Below are positions 32,803 through 39,670 of a DNA stretch of 39,670 bases, piece by piece. Under the pieces are notes generated by a model. That model saw nothing but the letters and a program-made list of their open reading frames with translations. It did not search any database and was not told the origin of the DNA. The translations under genes and the position numbers were made by a program. The DNA comes from Halomonas organivorans (lineage in GTDB: Bacteria; Pseudomonadota; Gammaproteobacteria; Pseudomonadales; Halomonadaceae). How positions within the stretch are numbered: position 1 is the stretch's first letter; the number at the start of each line of letters is the position of its first letter. Location of the stretch: assembly GCF_014192055.1 (NCBI RefSeq), contig NZ_JACHXM010000032.1, forward strand, positions 1 to 39,670, read 5' to 3'.

Positions 32803-35672
32803 TTCAGCACTTCGATCCCCGCCAGCACGACAGGGACCTCGGTACTCCGCCGCCCTCCCCGGCCGCCGACGCGGCACCGGTGAGCGTCGAGATCGACGGC
32901 GTGGCCATCAGCGTGCCGGAAGGTACCTCGGTGCTGCGCGCCGCGGCCCTGGCCAACATCAACATTCCCAAGCTGTGCGCCACCGACAATCTGGAAGCCT
33001 TCGGCTCCTGCCGGCTGTGCGCCGTCCAGGTCGAGGGCCGGCGCGGCACGCCGGCGGCCTGCACCACGCCGGTGGCCGAGGGCATGAAGGTCACTACCCA
33101 GAACGACCGCCTGGCCCGGCTGCGCCGCAACATCATGGAGCTCTACATCTCCGACCACCCGCTGGACTGCCTGACCTGCCCGGCCAACGGCGACTGCGAG
33201 CTGCAGGACATGGCCGGCGCGGTAGGCCTACGCGAGGTGCGCTACGGCTTCGAGGGCGAGAACCACCTGGCCGCCGAGACCGACCACTCCAACCCCTACT
33301 TCAGCTTCGATCCCAGCAAGTGCATCGTCTGCTCGCGCTGCGTGCGGGCCTGCGAGGAGGTGCAGGGCACCTTCGCGCTGACCATCGACGGCCGCGGCTT
33401 CGACTCCAAGGTCTCTGCCGGCCAGGACGAGGCCTTCATGGACTCCGAGTGCGTGTCCTGCGGCGCCTGCGTCCAGGCCTGTCCGACCTCGACGCTGATG
33501 GAGAAGAGCGTCATCGATGCCGGCCAGCCCGAGCACAGCGTGGTCACCACCTGCGCCTACTGCGGCGTGGGCTGTTCCTTCGAGGCCCAGATGAAGGGCG
33601 ACCAGCTGGTACGCATGGTGCCCTACAAGGGCGGCGACGCGAACCACGGCCACTCCTGCGTCAAGGGCCGCTTCGCCTTCGGCTACGCGACCCATCCGGA
33701 CCGCATCACCACGCCGATGATCCGCGAGTCCATCGACCAGCCCTGGCGCCCGGTCGAATGGGACGAGGCGATCGCCTTCGCCGCCAGGCGCCTCACGGCG
33801 ATCCAGGACCAGCACGGCCGCGAGAGCATCGGCGGCATCACCTCCTCGCGCTGCACCAACGAGGAGACCTACCTGGTGCAGAAGCTGATCCGCGCTGCCT
33901 TCGGCAACAACAACACCGATACCTGCGCACGGGTCTGCCACTCACCCACCGGCTACGGACTGAAGACCACCCTGGGCGAGTCCGCCGGCACCCAGACCTT
34001 CGACTCGGTGATGCAGGCCGACGCCATCATCGTGATCGGCGCCAACCCCACCGACGCCCACCCGGTGTTCGGCTCGCTGATGCGCAAGCGTCTGCGCCAG
34101 GGCGCCTCGCTGATCGTCGCCGACCCGCGGCGCATCGACCTGCTCAAGACGCCGCACCTCGAGGACGCCCAGCACCTGCCGCTGCGCCCGGGCACCAACG
34201 TGGCGCTGGTCAACGCCCTGGCCCACGTGGTGGTCACCGAGGGCCTCGAGGATCACGACTTCATCGCCAAGCGCTGCGACACCGAAGCGTATCGCGCCTG
34301 GCGTGACTTCATCGCCGAGCAACGCCACTCCCCGGAGGCCAGCGAGGCGACTACCGGCGTGTCCGCCGAGGCGGTGCGCCGCGCCGCGCGCACCTACGCC
34401 ACCGCCGGCAACGGCGCCATCTACTATGGCCTGGGCGTCACCGAGCACAGCCAGGGTTCGACCATGGTGATGGGCATCGCCAACCTGGCGCTGGCTACCG
34501 GCAACATCGGCCGCGAGGGCGTGGGCGTGAACCCGCTGCGCGGCCAGAACAACGTGCAGGGCTCCTGCGACATGGGCTCCTTCCCCCATGAGCTACCGGG
34601 CTACCAGCACGTCGCCGACGTCGCGGCCCGCGGTCGCTTCGAGGCCGCCTGGGGTGTGGCGCTCGACGACGAGCCGGGCCTGCGCATTCCCAACATGTTC
34701 GATGCCGCCATCGAGGGTACCTTCAAGGCGCTCTACGTGCAGGGCGAGGACATCGCCCAGTCCGATCCCAATACCCAGCACGTGGAAGCGGCGCTGTCCT
34801 CGCTGGAGTGCCTGATCGTCCAGGACATCTTCCTCAACGAGACCGCCAAGTATGCCCACGTGCTGCTGCCGGGCTCGAGCTTCCTGGAGAAAGACGGCAC
34901 CTTCACCAACGCCGAGCGGCGCATCAACCGCGTGCGCAAGGTGATGCCGCCGCTGGCCGGCAAGGCCGACTGGGAAGTCACCGTCGACCTGGCCCGCGCG
35001 CTGGGCTATCCGATGGAGTACACGCACCCGTCCGAGATCATGGACGAGATCGCCCAGCTGACGCCGACCTTCGCCGGCGTCAGCTACGACAAGCTCGACG
35101 AGCGCGGCAGTCTCCAATGGCCCTGCAATGCCGAGCATCCCGACGGCACCCCGACCATGCACGAGGTCGACTTCCCGATCGGCAAAGGCCGCTTCGCGAT
35201 CACCGAGTACGTGGCCACCGAGGAGCGTGCCAACCGTCGCTTCCCGCTGCTGCTGACCACCGGGAGGATCCTCTCCCAGTACAACGTCGGCGCCCAGACC
35301 CGACGCACCGACAACCAGGTGTGGCACGACGAGGACGTGATCGAGCTGCATCCCTCCGACGCCGAGGTACGCGGCATCAAGGACGGCGACTGGCTGGGCA
35401 TCACCAGCCGGGCGGGCCAGACGGTACTGCGCGCGCGGCTCAGCGAGCGCATGCAGCCCGGCGTGGTCTACACCACCTTCCACCACCCGGGTAGCGGCGC
35501 CAACGTGATCACCACCGACAGCTCCGACTGGGCCACCAACTGCCCCGAGTACAAGGTGACTGCGGTTCAGGTGGAGAAGGTCAGCCGGCCCTCCGAATGG
35601 CAGCGCCGCTTCGACGAAGTCGACCGCCAGCAGCGCGAATACCTGGCCACGGCCCGGGAGGCGGCATCATGA
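32799..35672 (+). CDS. fdsA: NAD-dependent formate dehydrogenase alpha subunit (molybdenum catalytic subunit)
   Basis: 957 aa, the size of Rhodobacter capsulatus FdsA. Order: a NuoG-like N terminus with a [2Fe-2S] domain (CATDNLEAFGSCRLCAVQ), a His-Cys [4Fe-4S] segment (HPLDCLTCPANGDCELQ), two ferredoxin [4Fe-4S] motifs at C175 (CIVCSRC) and C218 (CVSCGAC), a further cluster from C252 (CAYCGVGC), then the bis-MGD domains. Catalytic Mo ligand C380 lies in CARVCHSPTGYG, so this is the cysteine, not selenocysteine, type. It oxidises formate to CO2 and can run in reverse in homologues. GGAAGGAG precedes ATG 32799, inside the end of fdsB. No Tat signal: cytoplasmic. Confidence 0.97.
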   Translation: MIQHFDPRQHDRDLGTPPPSPAADAAPVSVEIDGVAISVPEGTSVLRAAALANINIPKLCATDNLEAFGSCRLCAVQVEGRRGTPAACTTPVAEGMKVTTQNDRLARLRRNIMELYISDHPLDCLTCPANGDCELQDMAGAVGLREVRYGFEGENHLAAETDHSNPYFSFDPSKCIVCSRCVRACEEVQGTFALTIDGRGFDSKVSAGQDEAFMDSECVSCGACVQACPTSTLMEKSVIDAGQPEHSVVTTCAYCGVGCSFEAQMKGDQLVRMVPYKGGDANHGHSCVKGRFAFGYATHPDRITTPMIRESIDQPWRPVEWDEAIAFAARRLTAIQDQHGRESIGGITSSRCTNEETYLVQKLIRAAFGNNNTDTCARVCHSPTGYGLKTTLGESAGTQTFDSVMQADAIIVIGANPTDAHPVFGSLMRKRLRQGASLIVADPRRIDLLKTPHLEDAQHLPLRPGTNVALVNALAHVVVTEGLEDHDFIAKRCDTEAYRAWRDFIAEQRHSPEASEATTGVSAEAVRRAARTYATAGNGAIYYGLGVTEHSQGSTMVMGIANLALATGNIGREGVGVNPLRGQNNVQGSCDMGSFPHELPGYQHVADVAARGRFEAAWGVALDDEPGLRIPNMFDAAIEGTFKALYVQGEDIAQSDPNTQHVEAALSSLECLIVQDIFLNETAKYAHVLLPGSSFLEKDGTFTNAERRINRVRKVMPPLAGKADWEVTVDLARALGYPMEYTHPSEIMDEIAQLTPTFAGVSYDKLDERGSLQWPCNAEHPDGTPTMHEVDFPIGKGRFAITEYVATEERANRRFPLLLTTGRILSQYNVGAQTRRTDNQVWHDEDVIELHPSDAEVRGIKDGDWLGITSRAGQTVLRARLSERMQPGVVYTTFHHPGSGANVITTDSSDWATNCPEYKVTAVQVEKVSRPSEWQRRFDEVDRQQREYLATAREAAS

Positions 35673-36511
35673 ACCGTCGCCCGGCGGCAAGCGTGGCTCT
35701 CCCCGTGGCGCATCATCGCGTCGAGGAGCACCGTGGCGCGTCGGGCTGGTATCGCGACGACGCCGAGGACGCCCTGGCCCTCGAAGTACCGGTGGCGCTG
35801 GTCTACAACGGCATCTCCCACGCGGTGATGATGGCCAGCCCCACCGACCTGGAGGACTTTGCCCTGGGCTTCAGCCTCACCGAGGGCATCATCGCGCACC
35901 CCCACGAGTGCTACGACCTGGAGCTGCAGGAAGACACTCGCGGGCTGACGGTGCAGCTGACGATCGCCAGCCAGCGCCAGGCGGAGCTCAAGCAACGCCG
36001 CCGCAGCCTCGCCGGACGCACCGGCTGCGGTCTGTGCGGCACCGAGGCGCTGGACCAGGCGATCCGTCCGATTCCGGCGGTGCGGGCGCCGGCGCTGACC
36101 GATGCCGCCATCCAGCGGGCCCTCGGGGAGCTGTCCGAGCACCAGGCGCTGCAGGCGGCCACCGGCGCCTGCCACGGCGCCGCCTGGTGCGACGCCGACG
36201 GGCGCATCCTGCGGGTGCGCGAGGACGTGGGCCGCCACAACGCCCTGGACAAGCTGATCGGCGCCCTGGCCCGCGAGGGCGGGCCAGGCGAGGACGGTTT
36301 CGCCCTGGTCTCGAGCCGGGCCAGCTACGAGATGGTGCACAAGAGCGCCAGCGCGGGCATCGGCGCCCTGGTGGCCGTCTCGGCGGCTACCGCGCTGGCG
36401 GTGGAGCAGGCCCGCGAGGCCGGCCTGCTGCTGGTCGGCTTCGCCCGCCCCGGCCGTCACCTGGTCTATCATCGCCCCGCCGGCACGGCGCCGGTTCGGG
36501 CTCACGGTTGA
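35669..36511 (+). CDS. fdhD: Formate dehydrogenase accessory sulfurtransferase FdhD
   Basis: 280 aa. FdhD takes sulfur from IscS-type desulfurase and sulfurates the bis-MGD cofactor, needed for formate dehydrogenase activity. The conserved cysteine loop GCGLCG has C120 and C123; 'TDLEDFALGFSLTEGI' near residues 57-72 and 'VREDVGRHNALDKLIGAL' are family blocks. ATG 35669 overlaps the fdsA stop as ATGA; the open frame upstream lies in fdsA. This position between the alpha and delta genes is the one called fdsC in other fds operons. Confidence 0.96.
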   Translation: MNRRPAASVALPVAHHRVEEHRGASGWYRDDAEDALALEVPVALVYNGISHAVMMASPTDLEDFALGFSLTEGIIAHPHECYDLELQEDTRGLTVQLTIASQRQAELKQRRRSLAGRTGCGLCGTEALDQAIRPIPAVRAPALTDAAIQRALGELSEHQALQAATGACHGAAWCDADGRILRVREDVGRHNALDKLIGALAREGGPGEDGFALVSSRASYEMVHKSASAGIGALVAVSAATALAVEQAREAGLLLVGFARPGRHLVYHRPAGTAPVRAHG

Positions 36512-36521
36512 GGAGTCGAGT

Positions 36522-36764
36522 ATGTCGCACGATCAAGGCCAGACACTGGTGCACATGGTCAACCAGATCGCCGCCAACCTGAGCGGCGGCCGCGAGACCA
36601 CAGAGACCGTGGAAGGCGTCTGCACCCACCTGGAGAAGTTCTGGGCCCGGGCCATGAAACAACGCATCGTCGCCAGCCTCGACGAGCCCGACAGCGGCCT
36701 GACGCCGCTGGCTCGCCAGGCCGTGGAACGGCTGGCCGAGCGTCAGACCGCCAAGGCCGGCTGA
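36522..36764 (+). CDS. fdsD: Formate dehydrogenase delta subunit
   Basis: 80 aa, a small helical protein of the FdsD family ('HMVNQIAANLSGG', 'VCTHLEKFWARAMKQRIVA', LTPLARQAVERL). In Rhodobacter FdsD works with FdsC in fitting the cofactor and stabilising the complex. GAGGAG lies ahead of ATG 36522, 10 bp after fdhD. Last gene of the operon, followed by a strong hairpin. Confidence 0.93.
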   Translation: MSHDQGQTLVHMVNQIAANLSGGRETTETVEGVCTHLEKFWARAMKQRIVASLDEPDSGLTPLARQAVERLAERQTAKAG

Positions 36765-36802
36765 CGCCCCACGCGACGCCCGAACATCGCCAACCAAACG
36801 CG

Positions 36803-36832
36803 GAAGGGCCGACCCACGAGGGTCGGCCCTTC
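36803..36832 (+). terminator. Terminator of the fds operon
   Basis: GAAGGGCCGACCC (36803-36815) pairs perfectly with GGGTCGGCCCTTC (36820-36832) across an ACGA loop, 38 bp after fdsD. The following ACGTTCTC is only weakly T-rich. The A-side GAAGG could help form a mixed tail. Confidence 0.75.
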
Positions 36833-36906
36833 ACGTTCTCAAGGAAACACGCAGACACGCCAATCTGCCATACCGGGATCCGTGCATGGAACACAACGCA
36901 GCCGAT

Positions 36907-36982
36907 TAATCATTTGATTACTTAGCCGCCTCCCGTCGGAGTGGCAACATGCCATGGATTACATTAATCTGGCAGCCACTCC
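36907..36982. promoter_or_regulatory. Dyads upstream of the AraC-family gene
   Basis: TAATCA-TT-TGATTA (36907-36920) is a perfect palindrome containing ATCATTT, the complement of the AAATGAT words found upstream of the exoprotein gene. GGAGTGG (36938-36944) with CCACTCC (36976-36982) forms a second, wider dyad ending 18 bp before the AraC ATG. The region turns sharply AT-rich after the fds terminator. A site for autoregulation by the AraC protein is a reasonable guess. Confidence 0.4.
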
Positions 36983-37000
36983 AAATAACATAAAAAGCTT

Positions 37001-37990
37001 ATGAAACAGTCAAGCACAGGAATCGACAATACGAATCTTTATGCGCAATGGGACTTTACCGGGCAAGAATTCCCTCTTCCTGAAGGGGCCGGCTCTGGGT
37101 GCATAATGAGGACATCGCTGGCACACGGCGCCACGATCTATTACTCCGAATACAGGGTGATCAAGGATTGCACCCTGGAAATCCAATCCTCACAAGACGA
37201 CCTGGGAGACCTGCTTTGCACTCTGGTCTTACTATCCGGAAAATTGACACTGGCAATGCCATCGGGATACATCCAGGAGCAAGACGCTGATCACTCGCTG
37301 ATTTTTCGCGTATTCGAAGAGGGAACACGATTCCACCTGCCCGGCAATCAAGTCATCAGGCATCTTGGCGTGTCTATCCCCCTGGAGAGCCCTTGGCTGA
37401 TAGAAGACGATATTCGCGCCTTGATTGCCCCCTTCCTGAAGGCAAGGGAAAGAGATCTCATCACTCAACTTCCCCTCGGAAAAACCACCAGACAGTGGGC
37501 AGCAGACCTTTTTCTGCATGCATCTGAGGCACCTTACCCCACGGTAGCACTGCATCGGGAAGGCCTCGCCAAATGTTACCTTTCCAGCCTGTTGCGAGAC
37601 TATGACGCTTCAAGAAACCAGGCCTCAACGAGTATCGACGAGCCTTCGGAATGGGAATTGAAGACATATGAAGCAGCCTGCGAACACATCAGAACAAATC
37701 TGGGCAAGAGCCTGAACACCAGAGCAATGGCAAATAAGTTCGGTATCAGCCGCACCAGATTTAACGAATTATTCGTCATCCTCCAAGGCCAGTCTGCCAG
37801 CAGTTATATAAGACACCAAAAGCTCACAGAGGCAAAACGCCTTATCGAGTATGAAGGCGCACCGATCAAGGTGGCCGCCCATGCCGTTGGATACCATCAT
37901 GTCAGCAATTTCACACGTGCGTATCGGCAATATTTCGGCGGAACACCATCCACGAGCCGTCATGGAAACATCAGCGAATTGTCAAGCTGA
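37001..37990 (+). CDS. AraC-family transcriptional regulator
   Basis: 329 aa. The C-terminal third (about 225-322) holds the two HTH motifs: 'LNTRAMANKFGISRTRFNEL' and 'IKVAAHAVGYHHVSNFTRAY', followed by RQYFGGTPS, the AraC/XylS signature. The N-terminal 200 residues are a presumed sensor or dimer domain with no clear relative that I can name; 'YRVIKDCTLEIQSSQDDLGD' and 'LSGKLTLAMPSGYIQ' suggest a beta-rich, cupin-like fold. Codon use and base composition are far less GC-rich than the fds genes, a sign of acquired DNA. No good Shine-Dalgarno precedes ATG 37001. The next gene downstream encodes a secreted exoprotein, its likely target. Confidence 0.9.
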   Translation: MKQSSTGIDNTNLYAQWDFTGQEFPLPEGAGSGCIMRTSLAHGATIYYSEYRVIKDCTLEIQSSQDDLGDLLCTLVLLSGKLTLAMPSGYIQEQDADHSLIFRVFEEGTRFHLPGNQVIRHLGVSIPLESPWLIEDDIRALIAPFLKARERDLITQLPLGKTTRQWAADLFLHASEAPYPTVALHREGLAKCYLSSLLRDYDASRNQASTSIDEPSEWELKTYEAACEHIRTNLGKSLNTRAMANKFGISRTRFNELFVILQGQSASSYIRHQKLTEAKRLIEYEGAPIKVAAHAVGYHHVSNFTRAYRQYFGGTPSTSRHGNISELSS

Positions 37991-38085
37991 CAGCAGAAGA
38001 AAAACCGACGCTTGAAATGATTCTTACCGGGCACACGCGGCACTTAAACGAGGGGTGACGCTTGACGAGGCCCATATATCTTACG

Positions 38086-38114
38086 AAATGATAACCTTTG
38101 GAGAAAATGATAAC
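38086..38114 (+). promoter_or_regulatory. AAATGATAAC direct repeats upstream of the exoprotein gene
   Basis: AAATGATAAC occurs exactly at 38086-38095 and 38105-38114, start to start 19 bp, close to two helical turns. Tandem direct half-sites at such spacing are typical of AraC-family binding. They lie 88-116 bp before the exoprotein ATG. The rest of the gap (37991-38201) shows no gene; TTGACG (38062-38067) is the only -35-like word, without a clear -10. Confidence 0.45.
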
Positions 38115-38201
38115 TGAGTAGTGTGGCCATTGGCAGCTCGACATGACTAACCTTGTCAACTTCAAAAGGAATAAAACACCACAAGGGATCGAGACGCCGC
38201 C

Positions 38202-39662
38202 ATGAACCACACCTACCGTACCGTCTGGAATGCCGCCAGAGGCAACTGGCAGGCCGTGGGAGAAAACGTCCGCAGCACGGGAAAAAGCCCTGCCAGCTGC
38301 CGCTTAGCCCGCCCGTTCAGCTGGCCAGTTGGCGGCCTGATGCTGGTAACCCTCCCCGCGCTCGGCTCGGAGTTGCCCAGCGGCGGGCATATCGTTGGGG
38401 GTGCCGGCAATCTCGATCGCCAAGGCAACAGCCTTACCATTCGACAAGACAGCCAGAACCTGGCCATCGAGTGGGACGACTTTTCCATCGCGGAACATCA
38501 CCGAGTAGACTTCGTTCAGCCCAACGCCGAGTCGTCCGCGCTTAACCGCGTGACCGGCGACAACGTTTCCGAGATCCGCGGCGCCCTCTCCGCCAACGGC
38601 CGAGTGTTCCTTATCAACCCCAACGGCATCTCGTTCTCCTCCACCGCCCGAGTGGATGTCGGCGCACTGGTGGCCTCCACGCTGGATATCTCCACCGAAG
38701 ACTTCATGGCGGGGCGCTATACCTTCGAAGGCGGTAGCGGCAATGCAGTCATCAACCAAGGCAATATCACCGCCGCCGAGGGCGGCCATGTAGCGATGAT
38801 CGCCGCCGAGATCATCAACACCGGCAGCATCGACACCCCGCGCGGCAACACTCTGATGGGCGCGGGCAGCCGGGTCACCCTCGATCTCGGCGGGCCGCTC
38901 AAGATCGAGGTGGAAGAAGCCGCACTGGAGACCCACATCGAACAGGGCGGGGCCATTCGCGCCGACGGCGGGCGAGTCTACCTCACCGCCCGCGCCGCCA
39001 ATGACCTGGCCAGCAGCGTCATCAACCACACCGGCATTACCGAGGCCCGCACCCTCGCCAGCGGTGAGAATGGCGAAATCATGCTGATGGGCGATATGGA
39101 CTCCGGCAGCGTGCAGGTGGCCGGTACGCTGGATGCATCGGCTCCCGCAGGCGGCGACGGCGGCTTTATTGAAACCTCCGCCGCCCGCGTTCAAGTAGCC
39201 GACGGCACTACCGTGACCACCCACGCTGGCAACGGCGACACCGGCACCTGGCTGATCGACCCCAAGGACTTCACCATCGCCGACAGTGGCGGCGACATGA
39301 CAGGCCAAACGGTAAGTGACGCACTGGCCAGCAACGATTTCGAAATCGAAACCGCCACCATGGGCACGGACGGGGGAAATGGCGACATTCTGGTCAACGA
39401 TGAGCTGAGCTGGAGCAGCGCCAACACCCTGACACTGAATGCCGAGCGCGATATCGAGATCAACCGTGAGGTGAGCATTACCGGTGGAGGGACTCTAGCG
39501 TTGCAGTATGGGCAGGACAGTCCAGCGTCGGGCAACACTGCCAGTTATTACGTCAATGCACCAGTCAACCTTGCCAGGAGTTATCGTCAAATCTGGTGGA
39601 TGGCGGTCAGGCCGCATTCCTGTCTGATTGATCGGCTACCTGCTCTCCGTCCTGGAACTTGA
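38202..39662 (+). CDS. Two-partner-secretion exoprotein (FHA N-terminal domain), truncated
   Basis: 486 aa to the first stop. The N terminus is an extended signal peptide region (MNHTYRTVWNAARGNWQAV, then the hydrophobic 'SWPVGGLMLVTLPALGSEL'). The TPS/haemagglutination-activity domain spans about residues 58-190, with the NPNGI motif at 139-143 (FLINPNGISFSS). Beta-helix repeats follow (AVINQGNITAAEGGHVAM, 'TWLIDPKDFTIADSGGD'). Such TpsA proteins leave the cell through a TpsB porin and act as adhesins, haemophores or contact-dependent toxins. From about residue 455, after YYVNAPVNLA, the sequence turns into RSYRQIWWMAVRPHSCLIDR and stops at 39662, which is not beta-helix-like and is far short for the family. 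Disruption near 39575 is likely. No tpsB is in view. Confidence 0.85.
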   Translation: MNHTYRTVWNAARGNWQAVGENVRSTGKSPASCRLARPFSWPVGGLMLVTLPALGSELPSGGHIVGGAGNLDRQGNSLTIRQDSQNLAIEWDDFSIAEHHRVDFVQPNAESSALNRVTGDNVSEIRGALSANGRVFLINPNGISFSSTARVDVGALVASTLDISTEDFMAGRYTFEGGSGNAVINQGNITAAEGGHVAMIAAEIINTGSIDTPRGNTLMGAGSRVTLDLGGPLKIEVEEAALETHIEQGGAIRADGGRVYLTARAANDLASSVINHTGITEARTLASGENGEIMLMGDMDSGSVQVAGTLDASAPAGGDGGFIETSAARVQVADGTTVTTHAGNGDTGTWLIDPKDFTIADSGGDMTGQTVSDALASNDFEIETATMGTDGGNGDILVNDELSWSSANTLTLNAERDIEINREVSITGGGTLALQYGQDSPASGNTASYYVNAPVNLARSYRQIWWMAVRPHSCLIDRLPALRPGT

Positions 39663-39669
39663 CGTTGCT
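39607..39669 (-). pseudogene. C-terminal end of a minus-strand ORF entering from the right edge, possible transposase
   Basis: Reading the minus strand from the edge gives an open frame of 20 codons, SNVKFQDGEQVADQSDRNAA, then TGA (39609-39607). The basic/charged tail has the feel of an insertion-sequence transposase C terminus, but I cannot assign a family. About 30 bp of non-coding DNA separates its stop from the point where the exoprotein loses family character (about 39575), the layout expected at an IS end. Only the last 20 residues are visible; the type 'pseudogene' here means partial at the window edge, not shown to be broken. Confidence 0.35.
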
Positions 39670-39670
39670 G

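Noticed and set aside
33900..33960. Possible selenocysteine in the formate dehydrogenase alpha subunit
   Set aside because: The catalytic position (residue 380) is a TGC cysteine codon, with no in-frame TGA.
38086..38114. The AAATGATAAC pair as transposon ends
   Set aside because: The copies are direct, only 19 bp apart and without any enzyme gene between them; a regulator site is more likely.

Overview
The window reads as chromosome of a high-GC gammaproteobacterium, most likely Halomonadaceae (Halomonas or a close relative). This rests on the mreBCD-maf-rng-yhdP-tldD order, pmbA-darP beside tldD, a gatCAB operon divergent from mreB, the strongly GC-rich codon use, and short CCGGGC/GAAGCT repeats that fit Halomonas-type intergenic repeats. 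The taxonomic call is an inference; no rRNA or tRNA gene was seen.

Layout. (1) 1-16,500 is a conserved housekeeping block. On the minus strand mreB, mreC, mreD, maf, rng, yhdP and tldD run as one tightly packed series (cell shape, nucleotide house-cleaning, RNA processing, envelope lipid transport, TldD/TldE protease), with darP and pmbA at its end. On the plus strand gatC-gatA-gatB encode the tRNA-dependent amidotransferase, followed by a PuuR-like HTH-cupin regulator. (2) 16,550-22,000 is accessory metabolism: a small 4-oxalocrotonate tautomerase gene under a promoter covered by a 29-bp inverted repeat, then a LysR gene divergent from an M20 amidohydrolase, a YfcC/DcuC-type carrier and an enolase-superfamily epimerase, probably one uptake-and-breakdown cassette for an N-acyl or dipeptide-like compound. 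(3) 22,115-29,318 is a polyamine (gamma-glutamylation) region: aldehyde dehydrogenase, aminotransferase and gamma-glutamyl-GABA hydrolase on the minus strand, divergent from a glutamate-polyamine ligase followed by an NhaC-family carrier. No FAD-dependent oxidase is present; the aminotransferase sits where one would expect it. (4) 29,563-36,832 is a soluble NAD-dependent molybdenum formate dehydrogenase, fdsG-fdsB-fdsA-fdhD-fdsD, divergent from a ModE-like regulator with a periplasmic-binding-protein-like sensor domain. (5) 36,833-39,670 begins with a stretch of clearly lower GC holding an AraC regulator, followed by a two-partner-secretion exoprotein with an extended signal peptide. Its reading frame loses family character and stops near the right edge, where a minus-strand frame entering from outside ends; an insertion sequence is suspected.

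The most noteworthy items are: mreC, whose conserved N terminus lies upstream of any ordinary start codon and seems to begin at ATC; the inverted-repeat operator at the tautomerase promoter; the epimerase/M20/carrier cassette with a changed DxD motif; the oxidase-less polyamine cluster; and shared AAATGAT motifs that tie the AraC regulator to the exoprotein gene.
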